NCBI GenBank assembly: GCA_000158135.1
Contig: DS999531.1
Location: forward strand, 2,274,051-2,338,050
Length of the DNA stretch: 64,000 bases
Direction: 5' to 3'
From: Rhodobacteraceae bacterium KLH11
GTDB lineage: Bacteria > Pseudomonadota > Alphaproteobacteria > Rhodobacterales > Rhodobacteraceae
Positions 7,715-16,295 of the stretch are shown here, piece by piece. A model generated the notes under the pieces. The model saw only the letters and a list, made by a program, of their open reading frames with translations. It was not told where the DNA came from and ran no database searches. Each line of letters starts with the position of its first letter. Position 1 is the first letter of the stretch. The translations under genes and the position numbers were made by a program.

Positions 7715-8650
7715 TTATGACCCCAGCAGGGTCAGCCACATCCAGACGGTCAGAATGGACACGGCTGTTCCGATCAGAACGGATGAGGCCGCAACGCGTT
7801 TGGCGCGGCCATACATATTGGCGAAGATATAAGCATTGAACCCCGGTGCCATCGCCGATGTCAGCACAGCCGAGCGGAACAGATCCTGCGGCAGAGACAG
7901 CGACGAGCCGAACAGCCAGACGAGACTTGGGTGCAGCAGCAACGAGATGCCGCAGACAAAGAAGATGGCGCGCAGATCGCCCTCGGGCCGGTATTTCACC
8001 AGAACGCCCCCCAGTGCAAACAGTGCTCCGGGCAGGGCCGCCCGTGTGATCAGGTTCAGGGCCTCATCCAGAATAGCAGGTATCTCGAACCCTGAAAGAT
8101 TGACGATAAATCCCAGCGAGATCCCAAGGATCAGCGCGTTCTTGAACATGGCTGACAAAACAGAGGTGACCATTCGCCCCCCGCCATGGCCCCGGTTTCG
8201 GAAAACCTCCATCACGGTGATGCCGATGCAGTAGCAAAAGGGCGAGTGAAACGCGATGATTGCGAAATTGCCGGTCAGGTTTTCGGGGCCGTAGGCGCGT
8301 TCGGTGATGGGCAAGCCAAGAAGCACCGAGTTCGAAAACAGGCAGCAAAAGCCGATGGCAACGCTGTCTTCCCATTCGCGGTGAAAGATCAGGCGTGCCC
8401 CCACCATCCCGGCGACAAAGCACAGACCCGCTGCCGAATAAAAGCTGGCCAGAAGCCGGGGATCGAAGCTGGCGCTGAGGTCCAGGTTGGCAATCGCCAG
8501 AAACAGCAGGCAGGGAATGGCAAAACCCTGCGTGAATTTCATCAGACCATCGATATGAGAGTCGTTGAAATACTCCAGCCGCCTCGCTGTGTACCCGGCG
8601 CCGATGACCAGAAATACCGGCAGGATGACATTGATCAGGCTTTGAAACAT
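7715..8650 (-). CDS. AEC (auxin efflux carrier) family transporter
   Basis: A 311-residue, highly hydrophobic protein with about ten predicted membrane helices in two halves, starting with INVILPVFLVIGAGYTARRL. The central pattern, with SNSVLLGLPITERAYG and a second half beginning FKNALILGISLGFIVNLSG, is typical of bacterial AEC/MleP-type permeases. These export or exchange small organic acids; the substrate here cannot be read from the sequence. It lies 54 bp downstream of the MBL hydrolase gene on the same strand. Confidence 0.85.
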   Translation of the reverse strand: MFQSLINVILPVFLVIGAGYTARRLEYFNDSHIDGLMKFTQGFAIPCLLFLAIANLDLSASFDPRLLASFYSAAGLCFVAGMVGARLIFHREWEDSVAIGFCCLFSNSVLLGLPITERAYGPENLTGNFAIIAFHSPFCYCIGITVMEVFRNRGHGGGRMVTSVLSAMFKNALILGISLGFIVNLSGFEIPAILDEALNLITRAALPGALFALGGVLVKYRPEGDLRAIFFVCGISLLLHPSLVWLFGSSLSLPQDLFRSAVLTSAMAPGFNAYIFANMYGRAKRVAASSVLIGTAVSILTVWMWLTLLGS

Positions 8651-8703
8651 GGTCGGGCCATATGCGGCTGCAAGGATATCGCGGACGCCAACAGGGGCCT
8701 GGC

Positions 8704-9501
8704 CTACAAAGGTTGCCGGATCACCATCCCGTCAAAAGCGGGGGTGATGTGATCTGGGGTTTCGGCTTCGACCTCGGCATAGTCCAGATCGATATGCATA
8801 TTGGTCAGCACCGCACGTTTCGGGTTCAGTTGATCGATCCAGCCCAGCGTCTTCTCAAGATGGGCATGGGTCGGATGGGGGCTACGGCGTAGCGCGTCGA
8901 TGATCAGGCAATCCAGATCTGCCAGTTCCACCATGCTTTCGTCATAAAGTTCTGCCACATCAGGAAGATAGACCGCATTTCCCATTCTGAACCCCAGCGC
9001 ATCGATCGCGCCGTGATTGACGCGAAACGGCCGAAACGGAATGGCACCGCCGGGGCCGGAAATCTCAAACGGGCCCCTGATGGTCTTGAGGTCAAGGATG
9101 GGCGGATAGGGCGATCCTTCGGGTTGCACGAAGGCATAGCCAAAGCGGCTGAGAAGGTCGTTCTGCGTATCGCCATCCGCCCATACGGGCACGCGGGTTT
9201 TCATGTTGAACACGATCATCCGCAGGTCGTCGATCCCGTTGGTGTGATCGGCGTGGGAATGCGTATAGACCACCCCATCCAGCCGCCCGGTTCCACTGCC
9301 CAGCAACTGGCTGCGCATATCCGGCGAGGTGTCGATCAGGACCGAAGTGGTGCCCTCAGGCCCGTCCCGTTCGACAAGTAGGGAACAGCGGCGGCGCGCG
9401 TTTCTGGGGTCGTCGGGATCACAAGCCCCCCAATGCCCCCCAAGGCGCGGCACGCCGCCCGAGGACCCGCAACCCAGAATGGTGAGGCGCAGCTCGCTCA
9501 T
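8704..9501 (-). CDS. MBL-fold hydrolase, PhnP-like phosphodiesterase family
   Basis: A 265-residue metallo-beta-lactamase-fold enzyme. It opens with LTILGCGSSGGVPRLGGHWG, where PhnP-type proteins have their characteristic first strand. The metal motif is YTHSHADHTNGIDDLR (HxHxDH, about residues 78-93), with later ligands in FRVNHGAIDALGF, YLPD and the C-terminal TNMHIDLDY. Such enzymes cleave cyclic or nucleic-acid-derived phosphodiesters. The ATG overlaps the tatD stop by 4 bp, so it belongs to the holB-tatD unit. Confidence 0.85.
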   Translation of the reverse strand: MSELRLTILGCGSSGGVPRLGGHWGACDPDDPRNARRRCSLLVERDGPEGTTSVLIDTSPDMRSQLLGSGTGRLDGVVYTHSHADHTNGIDDLRMIVFNMKTRVPVWADGDTQNDLLSRFGYAFVQPEGSPYPPILDLKTIRGPFEISGPGGAIPFRPFRVNHGAIDALGFRMGNAVYLPDVAELYDESMVELADLDCLIIDALRRSPHPTHAHLEKTLGWIDQLNPKRAVLTNMHIDLDYAEVEAETPDHITPAFDGMVIRQPL

Positions 9502-10304
9502 GCAGCTGCCTTATAGGTGGCCGCCTTGGTGAAAAGCCTGTCAAAATTCGCCTGTGTCCGGGCCGCGAATTCGGCATAGTCAAGCCCGAAAACCTCGGCC
9601 CCTTTGCGCGCAGTATGGGCCATATAGGCCGGTTCGTTGCGTTTGCCGCGATAAGGCGGCGGGGCCAGATAGGGTGCATCGGTTTCAACCAGAATGCGGT
9701 CGACCGGCGCGGTGGCGAAGATATCGCGCAGTTCCTGGCTTTTGGGAAAGGCGGCGATGCCGGACATCGACAAATAGAACCCGAGGTCAAGCGCCGCCCG
9801 GGCCAGATCGGCCGAGGATGAAAAGCAATGCATCACGCAAGAATAGGGGGCATTGCGATATTCTTCGGCCAGAATACGCGCCATGTCATCATCCGCCGCG
9901 CGGGCGTGGATGATCAGCGGCAGCCCGGTGCGCTGGGCGGCCTCGATATGAATGCGCAGCGATTGTTTCTGCACATCGGCCGATTCCGCTGTGTAGTGAT
10001 AATCAAGCCCGGTTTCCCCAATCCCGACGAACTTGGGATGCCGGGCCAGCGTGACCAGTTCATCGATCGTTGCCATCGGCTCGTCCGCCGCGCTCATCGG
10101 GTGGGTGCCCGCAGCATAGAATACCGGGGCGTGGGTTTCGGCAATGGCGCGCACGGTGGGTTCGTTGCGCAGTTTTGTGCAGATGGTCACCATCCGCGTC
10201 ACGCCTGCCTCGGTGGCGCGGGCAACGATTTCGTCCAGTTGGCCGTCGAAATCCGGGAAATCCAGATGGCAATGGCTGTCGGTAATTTCGGGGATGGGGC
10301 TCAT
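9498..10304 (-). CDS. tatD: TatD family metal-dependent hydrolase
   Basis: A 268-residue TIM-barrel hydrolase. The first metal motif is DSHCHLDFPDFDGQ (residues 9-22, HxH). Further ligands are the Glu in GIGETGLDYHY (about 97-107), the His in PLIIHARAADDD, the His in VMHCFSS and the Asp in LVETDAPYLAP (about 205-215). The family includes YcfH/TatD nucleases. It shares 4-bp overlaps with holB upstream and the MBL hydrolase downstream, the conserved alphaproteobacterial tmk-holB-(metG)-tatD context, here without metG. Confidence 0.92.
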   Translation of the reverse strand: MSPIPEITDSHCHLDFPDFDGQLDEIVARATEAGVTRMVTICTKLRNEPTVRAIAETHAPVFYAAGTHPMSAADEPMATIDELVTLARHPKFVGIGETGLDYHYTAESADVQKQSLRIHIEAAQRTGLPLIIHARAADDDMARILAEEYRNAPYSCVMHCFSSSADLARAALDLGFYLSMSGIAAFPKSQELRDIFATAPVDRILVETDAPYLAPPPYRGKRNEPAYMAHTARKGAEVFGLDYAEFAARTQANFDRLFTKAATYKAAA

Positions 10305-11422
10305 CTGCTGTGACCGGCGGTTTCCTGTATCTTGAACACCGTATCTAGAACTAGTGAGGCAGGGTCAAGGTTCACCGCCTGCCCATGCCGGGCGCGTGAT
10401 GTGATCAGGGCGGCGGCCTCGGCCCATTGGCGCGCCTGATGGGGCGAGCCGGACAGACGGGCCAGCGTTTCAGCCTCGTTCGGGGCCGCTTCGGGTTGCG
10501 GCGCTGCGCCCGTTGCGCCGGTCAGCGCCAGCCGGGCCAAGGCGATGTCAATCAGCGACAACAGCAGGTCAAACCGTTCGGCAGCCCCGCGCTGTGCTGC
10601 GGTTTCTGCCAGTTTCAGCGCGCGCTGCCGGTCAAGCCGGGGCAGGGTTCCTAATATTCCGATCAGTTCGGCATAAAGCTCCAGCCCGCCCAGATTGATC
10701 AGGCGCACCGCATCGCCCACCGATCCAGCCGCGAGGGCGGCCAGATGACCGGGCTGGCCGGTCAGGTCCGCACCGGTCTGAGCCAGCGCAGCCTGCATGT
10801 CCTCTGCCCCAAGCGGCGACAGGCGCAGGGTGCGACACCGCGACCGGATGGTTGGCAGCAGGCGCGAGGGTTGATGCGAGATCAACAGCAATGTTGTGTG
10901 TGCGGGTGGCTCTTCAAGCATTTTCAGCAGCGCGTTTGCGGCGCTGACATTCATCTCATCAGCTGCGTCCACAATGACAACCCGACGTCCGCCATCCGCC
11001 GATGACAGACCAAAGAACCGGCCAAGTTTGCGGATGTCATCGACGACGATCTCATTGCGCAGCCGCCCCTGATCGTTCACGGATCGGGTGATGGCGGCAA
11101 GGCCGGGTTCGGCCCCCGCCAGAATGCGGTGCGCGACCGGGTGATCGGGGTCGATTTCCAGCGTATCCGGTGGGGGAGGGGCGCCGAACAGCCCATCCTC
11201 TTCAACCGCAGGGGTTGCCAGCAAGAACCGGGCAATCCGCCAGGCCAGCGTTGCCTTGCCCACGCCGCGCGGGCCGGAGAGCAGCCAGCCATGATGCAAC
11301 CGGTCCGAGGTATATGCGTTTAGAAACGCCTGTTCTGCCGCGCCTTGTCCGAACAGGCGCACGGTTTCGCGCGGGTGCAGGGCACCGGGGGCCTGATCCG
11401 GAGAGGGGGTATCGTCGCTCAT
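10301..11422 (-). CDS. holB: DNA polymerase III delta' subunit
   Basis: A 373-residue clamp-loader subunit. The P-loop-like segment is GPRGVGKATLAWRIARFLL (about residues 50-68). The AAA+ core includes VVIVDAADEMNVSAANALLK (Walker B-like), LEEPPAHTTLLLISHQP and RSRCRTLRLSPL (sensor region), followed by the C-terminal collar domain. It acts in loading the beta clamp at the replication fork. The gene is 8 bp downstream of tmk and overlaps tatD by 4 bp, so expression is coupled. Confidence 0.93.
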   Translation of the reverse strand: MSDDTPSPDQAPGALHPRETVRLFGQGAAEQAFLNAYTSDRLHHGWLLSGPRGVGKATLAWRIARFLLATPAVEEDGLFGAPPPPDTLEIDPDHPVAHRILAGAEPGLAAITRSVNDQGRLRNEIVVDDIRKLGRFFGLSSADGGRRVVIVDAADEMNVSAANALLKMLEEPPAHTTLLLISHQPSRLLPTIRSRCRTLRLSPLGAEDMQAALAQTGADLTGQPGHLAALAAGSVGDAVRLINLGGLELYAELIGILGTLPRLDRQRALKLAETAAQRGAAERFDLLLSLIDIALARLALTGATGAAPQPEAAPNEAETLARLSGSPHQARQWAEAAALITSRARHGQAVNLDPASLVLDTVFKIQETAGHSR

Positions 11423-11430
11423 GTCTCGAT

Positions 11431-12057
11431 CTATCGCAGGGCCATCATGACAACCTTTGTCACATCCTGCGCGACACTGTCCATGTTTCGGTTGCCGTCC
11501 ACCACGCGAAACCGGTCAGAGAACTCCTGCGCCAGTGCCAGAAATCCTGCGCGCATCTGCTGCTGAAGGTCGAGGCCGAAATCCTCGAACCGCTCTTCCG
11601 CGCCCTGACGCCCTTTGGCGCGCGACAGGCCGGTTCCCGGGTCCATGTCGATCAGCAGCGTCAGATCGGGTTCGCGCCCGATCATCAGGTTGTGCAACTG
11701 ATCCACAAGCCCGCGCAGATCACCCCGTGACAGCCCCTGATACATGCGGGTGCTGTCAGCAAAACGGTCACAGATCACCACTTTTCCGGCAGCCAGTGCA
11801 GGTTCAATCGTGCGTTCCAGATGGTCGCGCCGGGCGGCTGTGAACAACAGGATCTCGGTTTCAGCTGACCAGCGGTCGGGATCACCCTGCAACACCAGAT
11901 TGCGGATTTCTTCGGCTCCATCCGACCCGCCCGGTTCGCGGGTCAGAATGACCTCATGGCCTTCGCGGCGCAGATGCTCGGCCAGCAGGCGCGCCTGCGT
12001 GGATTTGCCTGAACCGTCAATACCTTCAAAAGTCAGGAACATTCCGCCGGGCGTCAC
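11431..12057 (-). CDS. tmk: Thymidylate kinase
   Basis: A 208-residue kinase making dTDP from dTMP. The P-loop is FEGIDGSGKSTQARLLAEHL (about residues 9-28). The DR(Y/F) motif appears as VICDRFADSTRMYQG (about 94-108), and the LID region holds SRAKGRQGAEERFEDFGL, an arginine-containing type. The ATG overlaps the dacA stop by 4 bp and holB follows, the typical tmk-holB pairing. Confidence 0.95.
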   Translation of the reverse strand: MTPGGMFLTFEGIDGSGKSTQARLLAEHLRREGHEVILTREPGGSDGAEEIRNLVLQGDPDRWSAETEILLFTAARRDHLERTIEPALAAGKVVICDRFADSTRMYQGLSRGDLRGLVDQLHNLMIGREPDLTLLIDMDPGTGLSRAKGRQGAEERFEDFGLDLQQQMRAGFLALAQEFSDRFRVVDGNRNMDSVAQDVTKVVMMALR

Positions 12058-13223
12058 AATTGATCCAGCGGGATATTGATCACATCTTTCAGGACGATAC
12101 CACCGACGGTCAGCATGCGCACAACAAAACCACCTTGTGCCACACTTTTGTCAGCGACCAACGGGCGACGGATTTCCGGCAGCCCCTCGGGCCGGATCAC
12201 CAGTTCGGCCAGTTTCTGGCCCTTTGCGACCGGCGCGTTGATCGGGCCGTCATAAACCACTTCGGCCTTGATGTCCTTGTCGCTCAGAACCGGGAACAGC
12301 AGGGTCAGGTCCTGTTCGGGCACCAGCCCCACGGTTTTCTCGGCCCCCATCCACAGCCTGGCTTGCGCTACGGGTTCGTCTGCCTTGGCAACTGTCCTCT
12401 CGACAAAATTTCGAAACGACCAGTTAACCACGGCCTCGGCCTCCTCTGCGCGCTTGCCGACGCTGTCGAGACCGGACAGAACAAACACGACCCGGCGATC
12501 ACCCTGTTTGGCCGATCCGACAAGGCCATACCCGGCCTCTTGGGTGTGGCCGGTTTTAAGGCCATCCGCCCCGATCCCCAGCTTCAGCAAGGGATTGCGG
12601 TTGCGCGAGTTCGAGGGCGCGCGCCCGTCAAACTCGAACTCTTCTTCGGCAAAGAGGGGGTAATATTCCGGGAAATCGGTGATCAACCGGTCGGCCAGAA
12701 CCGCCAGATCATGCACCGACATCATATGCCCGGCAGCGGGCCATCCATTGGAGTTGGCAAAGTTCGAGTCGTTCATGCCCATCTGCTGCGCCCGCTGGGT
12801 CATGAAACGGGCAAACCCGGCCTCGCTCCCATCAGGGCTGAGCGCCTCGGCGATCACCACACAGGCATCGTTGCCAGACAGCACGATGATGCCGCGCAAC
12901 AGGTCTTCGACCCGCACCCGGTCTTGTGTGTTCAGGAACATGGTCGAGCCACCATAGCTCATGGCATGTTCCGAGACGGGCAGCGTTTCATCCAGCGTCA
13001 GCCGACCATCGCGCAACGCTTCGAACGCGACATAGAGCGTCATGAGTTTTGACATCGAGGCCGGAGGCAGTGGCTGGTCGGCATTTTTTGACAACAGCAC
13101 CGTGCCGGTTTTCTGGTCTATGACATAGGCCGCGCGGGCCGTTGTATCGAACGCATGGACCGGCAGCGCCAGAAGCGCCAGCCCGAGGGCAAGGATTGTG
13201 GATCGTATGGCGGAAAGCATCAT
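12054..13223 (-). CDS. dacA: D-alanyl-D-alanine carboxypeptidase (low-molecular-weight PBP)
   Basis: A 389-residue periplasmic penicillin-binding protein with a signal peptide (about 1-24, ending VHA). The active-site motifs are SxxK in PASMSKLMTLYVAFEAL (about 56-72), SxN in VLSGNDACVVIAEAL (about 115-129) and KTG in DGLKTGHTQEAGYGLVGSA (about 220). A C-terminal PBP5-like beta domain follows. It trims the terminal D-Ala of peptidoglycan stem peptides. It lies 15 bp downstream of the SPOR lipoprotein gene and overlaps tmk. Confidence 0.93.
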   Translation of the reverse strand: MMLSAIRSTILALGLALLALPVHAFDTTARAAYVIDQKTGTVLLSKNADQPLPPASMSKLMTLYVAFEALRDGRLTLDETLPVSEHAMSYGGSTMFLNTQDRVRVEDLLRGIIVLSGNDACVVIAEALSPDGSEAGFARFMTQRAQQMGMNDSNFANSNGWPAAGHMMSVHDLAVLADRLITDFPEYYPLFAEEEFEFDGRAPSNSRNRNPLLKLGIGADGLKTGHTQEAGYGLVGSAKQGDRRVVFVLSGLDSVGKRAEEAEAVVNWSFRNFVERTVAKADEPVAQARLWMGAEKTVGLVPEQDLTLLFPVLSDKDIKAEVVYDGPINAPVAKGQKLAELVIRPEGLPEIRRPLVADKSVAQGGFVVRMLTVGGIVLKDVINIPLDQL

Positions 13224-13238
13224 GAGCCTCCTGTTCTG

Positions 13239-14471
13239 TCAGTTCCTGGCCGTAAAGGCATCTGTAAACCCAAGGTCTTTTACATCGTTCAGCAGGGCCC
13301 GCCGTTCTGCGCGGGTCGCAGCAGGACCAACCAGAACGCGCCAGACCGAAGCGTCACCGCTCTGCAGTTCTCGCACATCTGCCGACATCCCGTTACGGCG
13401 AATTTTTTCTGCCGCGCTTTTGGCGTTGGCCTCAACACTGAAGGTCCCCGCCTGCACAAAGGGTTTGGCCAATCCGCCTGCTGCCGTGACACTTGCCGCA
13501 GCAGGTGCCGCGGCTGCGGTTGGTTCAGAGGCGTCGATGGCTGCCTCTGCCCCGGCAATCGGGTCCAGAGGCGTTTCGGTGATCTCGTCAGGATCCTTCT
13601 TTTGCCACCACTTGCGTTTGGCCGGTTTCTCGACCGGGGGCGTGACCTCGGGATCAGACAAGGCCGCAGCTTGTGGCGCAGCAGACGTTGGCTCGGCAGC
13701 CGGGGCGGAGGTCTCTGCAGGGGCAGGGGTGTCAGGCGGGGTATTTTCGGCACCTTGAACAACCGAGGACGCTGCATCATCGCCAGTGGAGGCAACCGCC
13801 GCGTCTGCCGCCGCTCCGGCTGCGACGGCGGCAGCTGTATTCGTCTCTTTGTTTGATTTCTTCTTCTGCCACCACTTGCGTTTCTGAGGCTGCTCGGGTG
13901 CGTCCGCTTCAGGGGTATCCGCGGCGGTCTCGGTTTCTGCCGCGCCATCTGTCGCATCGGTTGGTTCTTCTTCGACCGGGGCAGGCGGTTGTTCAATCGT
14001 TTCACGCCGCAGCGCGACGACCTGCACCCTGGTCGGAGCCCCTGCGAGCATCCCCAACTCTTCGGCTGCCGAAGACGAGACCTGCAGCGCAGGCCCCGGC
14101 AGGTTGCGTTCCCGACGGAATAGCGCGCCGGTGACGGATTTGTTGTTGGCGGTGTTCTTGATCACGACCCGCTGGGGCTGAGTCACGTCGGGATGGGCGA
14201 CCCAGATGCCGCCCAGCGACGGGCGCCCGTCCCACAACCCGGCCTCGGTGACCTGAAACACCTCGGGGGCTTCAACATCACGTTGTTGGCCCGATGTTGC
14301 CTCGGGGAACAGTTCAAATCGATTGGTGTTGTCCGCGTCCTCGGTCGTGTCTTCCTCGGCCGAGGGTTCTTGCAGGCCAAACCCCTCTTCGCATCCGGCC
14401 AAGGCGGTCAACGCCACGGCCAGAATTGCCAGCCGTTTCGGCCCAAAGCGTGTGCCCGTAGCTCGCTCCAT
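13239..14471 (-). CDS. SPOR-domain lipoprotein with RlpA-like segment
   Basis: A 410-residue lipoprotein from the ATG at 14471, giving a proper lipobox (LALTALAGC). In-frame codons continue 117 bp upstream but would place 39 charged residues before the signal. A DPBB/RlpA-like segment follows (GLWDGRPSLGGIWV through AAEELGMLAGAPTRVQVVAL), then a long Ala/Pro/Glu/Thr-rich linker carrying two copies of KRKWWQKK, and a C-terminal SPOR domain (about 335-410: FVQAGTFSVEANAKSAAEKI through VLVGPAATRAERRALL). SPOR domains bind denuded septal glycan, so it probably works with the neighbouring DacA at the division site. Location is inferred. Confidence 0.85.
   Translation of the reverse strand: MERATGTRFGPKRLAILAVALTALAGCEEGFGLQEPSAEEDTTEDADNTNRFELFPEATSGQQRDVEAPEVFQVTEAGLWDGRPSLGGIWVAHPDVTQPQRVVIKNTANNKSVTGALFRRERNLPGPALQVSSSAAEELGMLAGAPTRVQVVALRRETIEQPPAPVEEEPTDATDGAAETETAADTPEADAPEQPQKRKWWQKKKSNKETNTAAAVAAGAAADAAVASTGDDAASSVVQGAENTPPDTPAPAETSAPAAEPTSAAPQAAALSDPEVTPPVEKPAKRKWWQKKDPDEITETPLDPIAGAEAAIDASEPTAAAAPAAASVTAAGGLAKPFVQAGTFSVEANAKSAAEKIRRNGMSADVRELQSGDASVWRVLVGPAATRAERRALLNDVKDLGFTDAFTARN
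13603..13883 (-). repeat. Short direct repeat encoding KRKWWQKK twice
   Basis: A 17-base identical segment (tgccaccacttgcgttt on the plus strand) occurs at 13603-13619 and 13867-13883, inside the linker of the SPOR lipoprotein. Each copy encodes the same basic-aromatic KRKWWQK core. It is either an internal duplication or a selected short motif. Confidence 0.7.
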
Positions 14472-14674
14472 CGTCTCAATCCCTTGCCTGACAAGGCCAT
14501 GTCGGCCGCGCCCCACCGCCGTTTCGCTGGTTCTTTTGCCAGTCTCAAGCGGTCTCTGCTGCGGATCATAACGCGGGCTTGTGGCCAAGGAAAGGCTGCT
14601 GCTTTGGCTTCGGCAATATTTCCCGCTTTATGGCTTGCCTCCGGGCCAATCTCGTCATAGACCCGGCAACACGC

Positions 14675-14764
14675 GGGGAGGTGGCAGAGTGGTCGAATGC
14701 GGCGGTCTTGAAAACCGTTGAACGTGAGAGCGTTCCCAGGGTTCGAATCCCTGTCTCCCCGCCA
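14675..14764 (+). tRNA. tRNA-Ser (UGA)
   Basis: A 90-base tRNA including an encoded CCA. The acceptor GGGGAGG pairs with TCTCCCC, the discriminator is G, the anticodon loop CTTGAAA carries TGA at 14709-14711, a class II long variable arm follows, and the T arm is CAGGG-TTCGAAT-CCCTG. It stands alone between the SPOR lipoprotein gene and the LacI-type regulator. Confidence 0.97.
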
Positions 14765-14856
14765 CCGGACTTACTACACCACGAACTGCCAACCTCTTTT
14801 GAAGTTAGAGTGTCAAGCTGCGGTCGTTTTGCAGCGCCGGGTTTTTGGATTGAATC

Positions 14857-15939
14857 TCAATCCGTTGTATTGGCCCCGGTTTCAGGCACGGGGCCCAGCG
14901 AGTCGCGCCACTTGATTGTTGCGTCAAGTTCGACACTACTCGCCGGATCATCCGCATATTCATTGTTTCGCATCGCAACCAACAGTTTTGCCGCATGTGT
15001 ACCCATTTGCCGGTGCGGGACATGAACCGTGGTCAATCCGGGGGATACGATCTGGGCGATTTCGATGTCGTCGAAACCGGTTATCGAGATGTCTTCCGGC
15101 ACGCGCAGCCCAAGTTCGCGGGCGCGGGTAAGTGCTCCGGCAGCAAGCACATCGTTACCGCAGAGCACGGCGGTTGGCCTGCTGGCTGTGGTAACCAGCG
15201 TCTGGAATGCCTCGGCCCCGTTCGAGATGGAATAGGGGGTCTCGATGATGCGCAACCTGTCCGGATCGAAGTTGTGCTGGACCATCGCGTCAACAACGCC
15301 GCGGCATCTGTCTCTGGCGCGATCATTCCCGGCGCGGGGGGCGGAAATGACGGCAAGATGCCGGTGTCCAAGCGCGAGGACTTCGTGGGTCAGTGTCTTC
15401 ATGGCTGTCCGGTTGTCAAACCCGATTGACGTTCTGGGAACATCGGGTGCGATAGACCAGGCAATTACGTGAGGGATGCGCTTGCGTTCCAAAAGATCAT
15501 AGCTTTGCTGCGTCCGGTCATGTCCGATAAGCAAGAGGGCATCGGCACCGCGTGCGATCAGGGCGCGGATCTGTTTTTCCTCAAGCTCGGGGCTGTAGGA
15601 CGAACTGGAGACCAGCAGGGTGATACCATTGCGCTCAAGCTCTTCCTGAAACGCCTGCAGACCGCGTGCGAAGATGGCGTTTTCCATGGTTGGAATGATG
15701 GCTCCGAACGTGTCGGTGCGCTTGGCCGCCAGTGCGCGTGCGCCGAAGTTCGGGGCGTATCCCAGCAGATCGACAGCCTTGAGGACCTGCGTGCGGGTAA
15801 CCTCGCTGACGCGGGCGGGATCATTGAGGCATCGCGAAACGGTTGCAGTCGAGACCCCGGCGCGTTGCGCAACATCTTCCAGCGTGGGGGACGCATCCGG
15901 GCGTCCGGTTCTTGGTCTTTTCAGTTTTTGTTCGGGCAT
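14857..15939 (-). CDS. LacI-family transcriptional regulator of the DHPS operon
   Basis: A 360-residue LacI/GalR regulator from the ATG at 15939 (a longer in-frame start adds 17 Arg-rich residues). The N-terminal helix-turn-helix and hinge are TLEDVAQRAGVSTATVSRCL and the following NDPARVSEVTR (about 18-50). The periplasmic-binding-like effector domain includes DTFGAIIPTMENAIFARGL, FDNRTAM and ISITGFDDIEIAQIVSPGLT. It is divergent from the TRAP/dehydrogenase operon and faces two LacI-type palindromes in the shared intergenic DNA, so it most likely represses that operon and itself until an inducer (DHPS or a metabolite) binds. The inducer is inference. Confidence 0.9.
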   Translation of the reverse strand: MPEQKLKRPRTGRPDASPTLEDVAQRAGVSTATVSRCLNDPARVSEVTRTQVLKAVDLLGYAPNFGARALAAKRTDTFGAIIPTMENAIFARGLQAFQEELERNGITLLVSSSSYSPELEEKQIRALIARGADALLLIGHDRTQQSYDLLERKRIPHVIAWSIAPDVPRTSIGFDNRTAMKTLTHEVLALGHRHLAVISAPRAGNDRARDRCRGVVDAMVQHNFDPDRLRIIETPYSISNGAEAFQTLVTTASRPTAVLCGNDVLAAGALTRARELGLRVPEDISITGFDDIEIAQIVSPGLTTVHVPHRQMGTHAAKLLVAMRNNEYADDPASSVELDATIKWRDSLGPVPETGANTTD

Positions 15940-16018
15940 CCATCTGGTCCGTCGATCATGCGGTCGCGATAATCCGCGATCCGCAGCCATCTAGCAAAAG
16001 GATTCGGTGTGGATCAAA

Positions 16019-16056
16019 TGTAAGCGCTTGCAAGAGAAAATGTAAGCGCTTACATT
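16019..16056. promoter_or_regulatory. Tandem LacI-family operators upstream of the TRAP operon
   Basis: Two palindromes with the LacI/GalR-type central CG: TGTAAGCGCTTGCA at 16019-16032 (one mismatch) and ATGTAAGCGCTTACAT at 16040-16055, the latter perfect and extending by one A/T pair to 18 bp. Their centres are 22 bp apart, about two helical turns, so two dimers would lie on one face of the DNA. They sit between the regulator start and the ribosome-binding site of the small membrane protein gene. Confidence 0.85.
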
Positions 16057-16085
16057 CATCACGAATCGATAAAAGGGAGGGTGGC

Positions 16086-16265
16086 ATGTATCTGGTGGCC
16101 GCCGTGGTTCTGTTCGCAATCTTCCTCGTCAACGTGGCATTGGGCGCGTTTTCGGGTGCTCCCTTTCTTGGTGACGTCGGAGAGATGCTGACGCTGTTTG
16201 CAGCATCTATTGCCTTCGTTGTGGCTGTTCTTCGGCGCGAGGAGGCGACGAAAAACTCGGAATAA
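16086..16265 (+). CDS. Small two-helix membrane protein heading the DHPS/TRAP operon
   Basis: A 59-residue protein beginning MYLVAAVVLFAIFLVNVALG, with two hydrophobic helices (about 2-20 and 30-50) and a charged tail RREEATKNSE. A strong AGGGAGG lies five bases before the ATG, which supports this start. It is the first gene after the operators and precedes the TRAP solute receptor by 30 bp. I do not recognise a named family; TRAP-linked small membrane proteins of this size occur in Rhodobacteraceae. A role in transporter assembly is only a guess. Confidence 0.75.
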   Translation: MYLVAAVVLFAIFLVNVALGAFSGAPFLGDVGEMLTLFAASIAFVVAVLRREEATKNSE

Positions 16266-16295
16266 TCAAAAAACGCGACGTGTAGGGAGGAAAAC

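Noticed and set aside
12060-13052. A 330-codon plus-strand frame inside dacA
   Set aside because: It is antisense to dacA, which has SxxK, SxN and KTG motifs in order.
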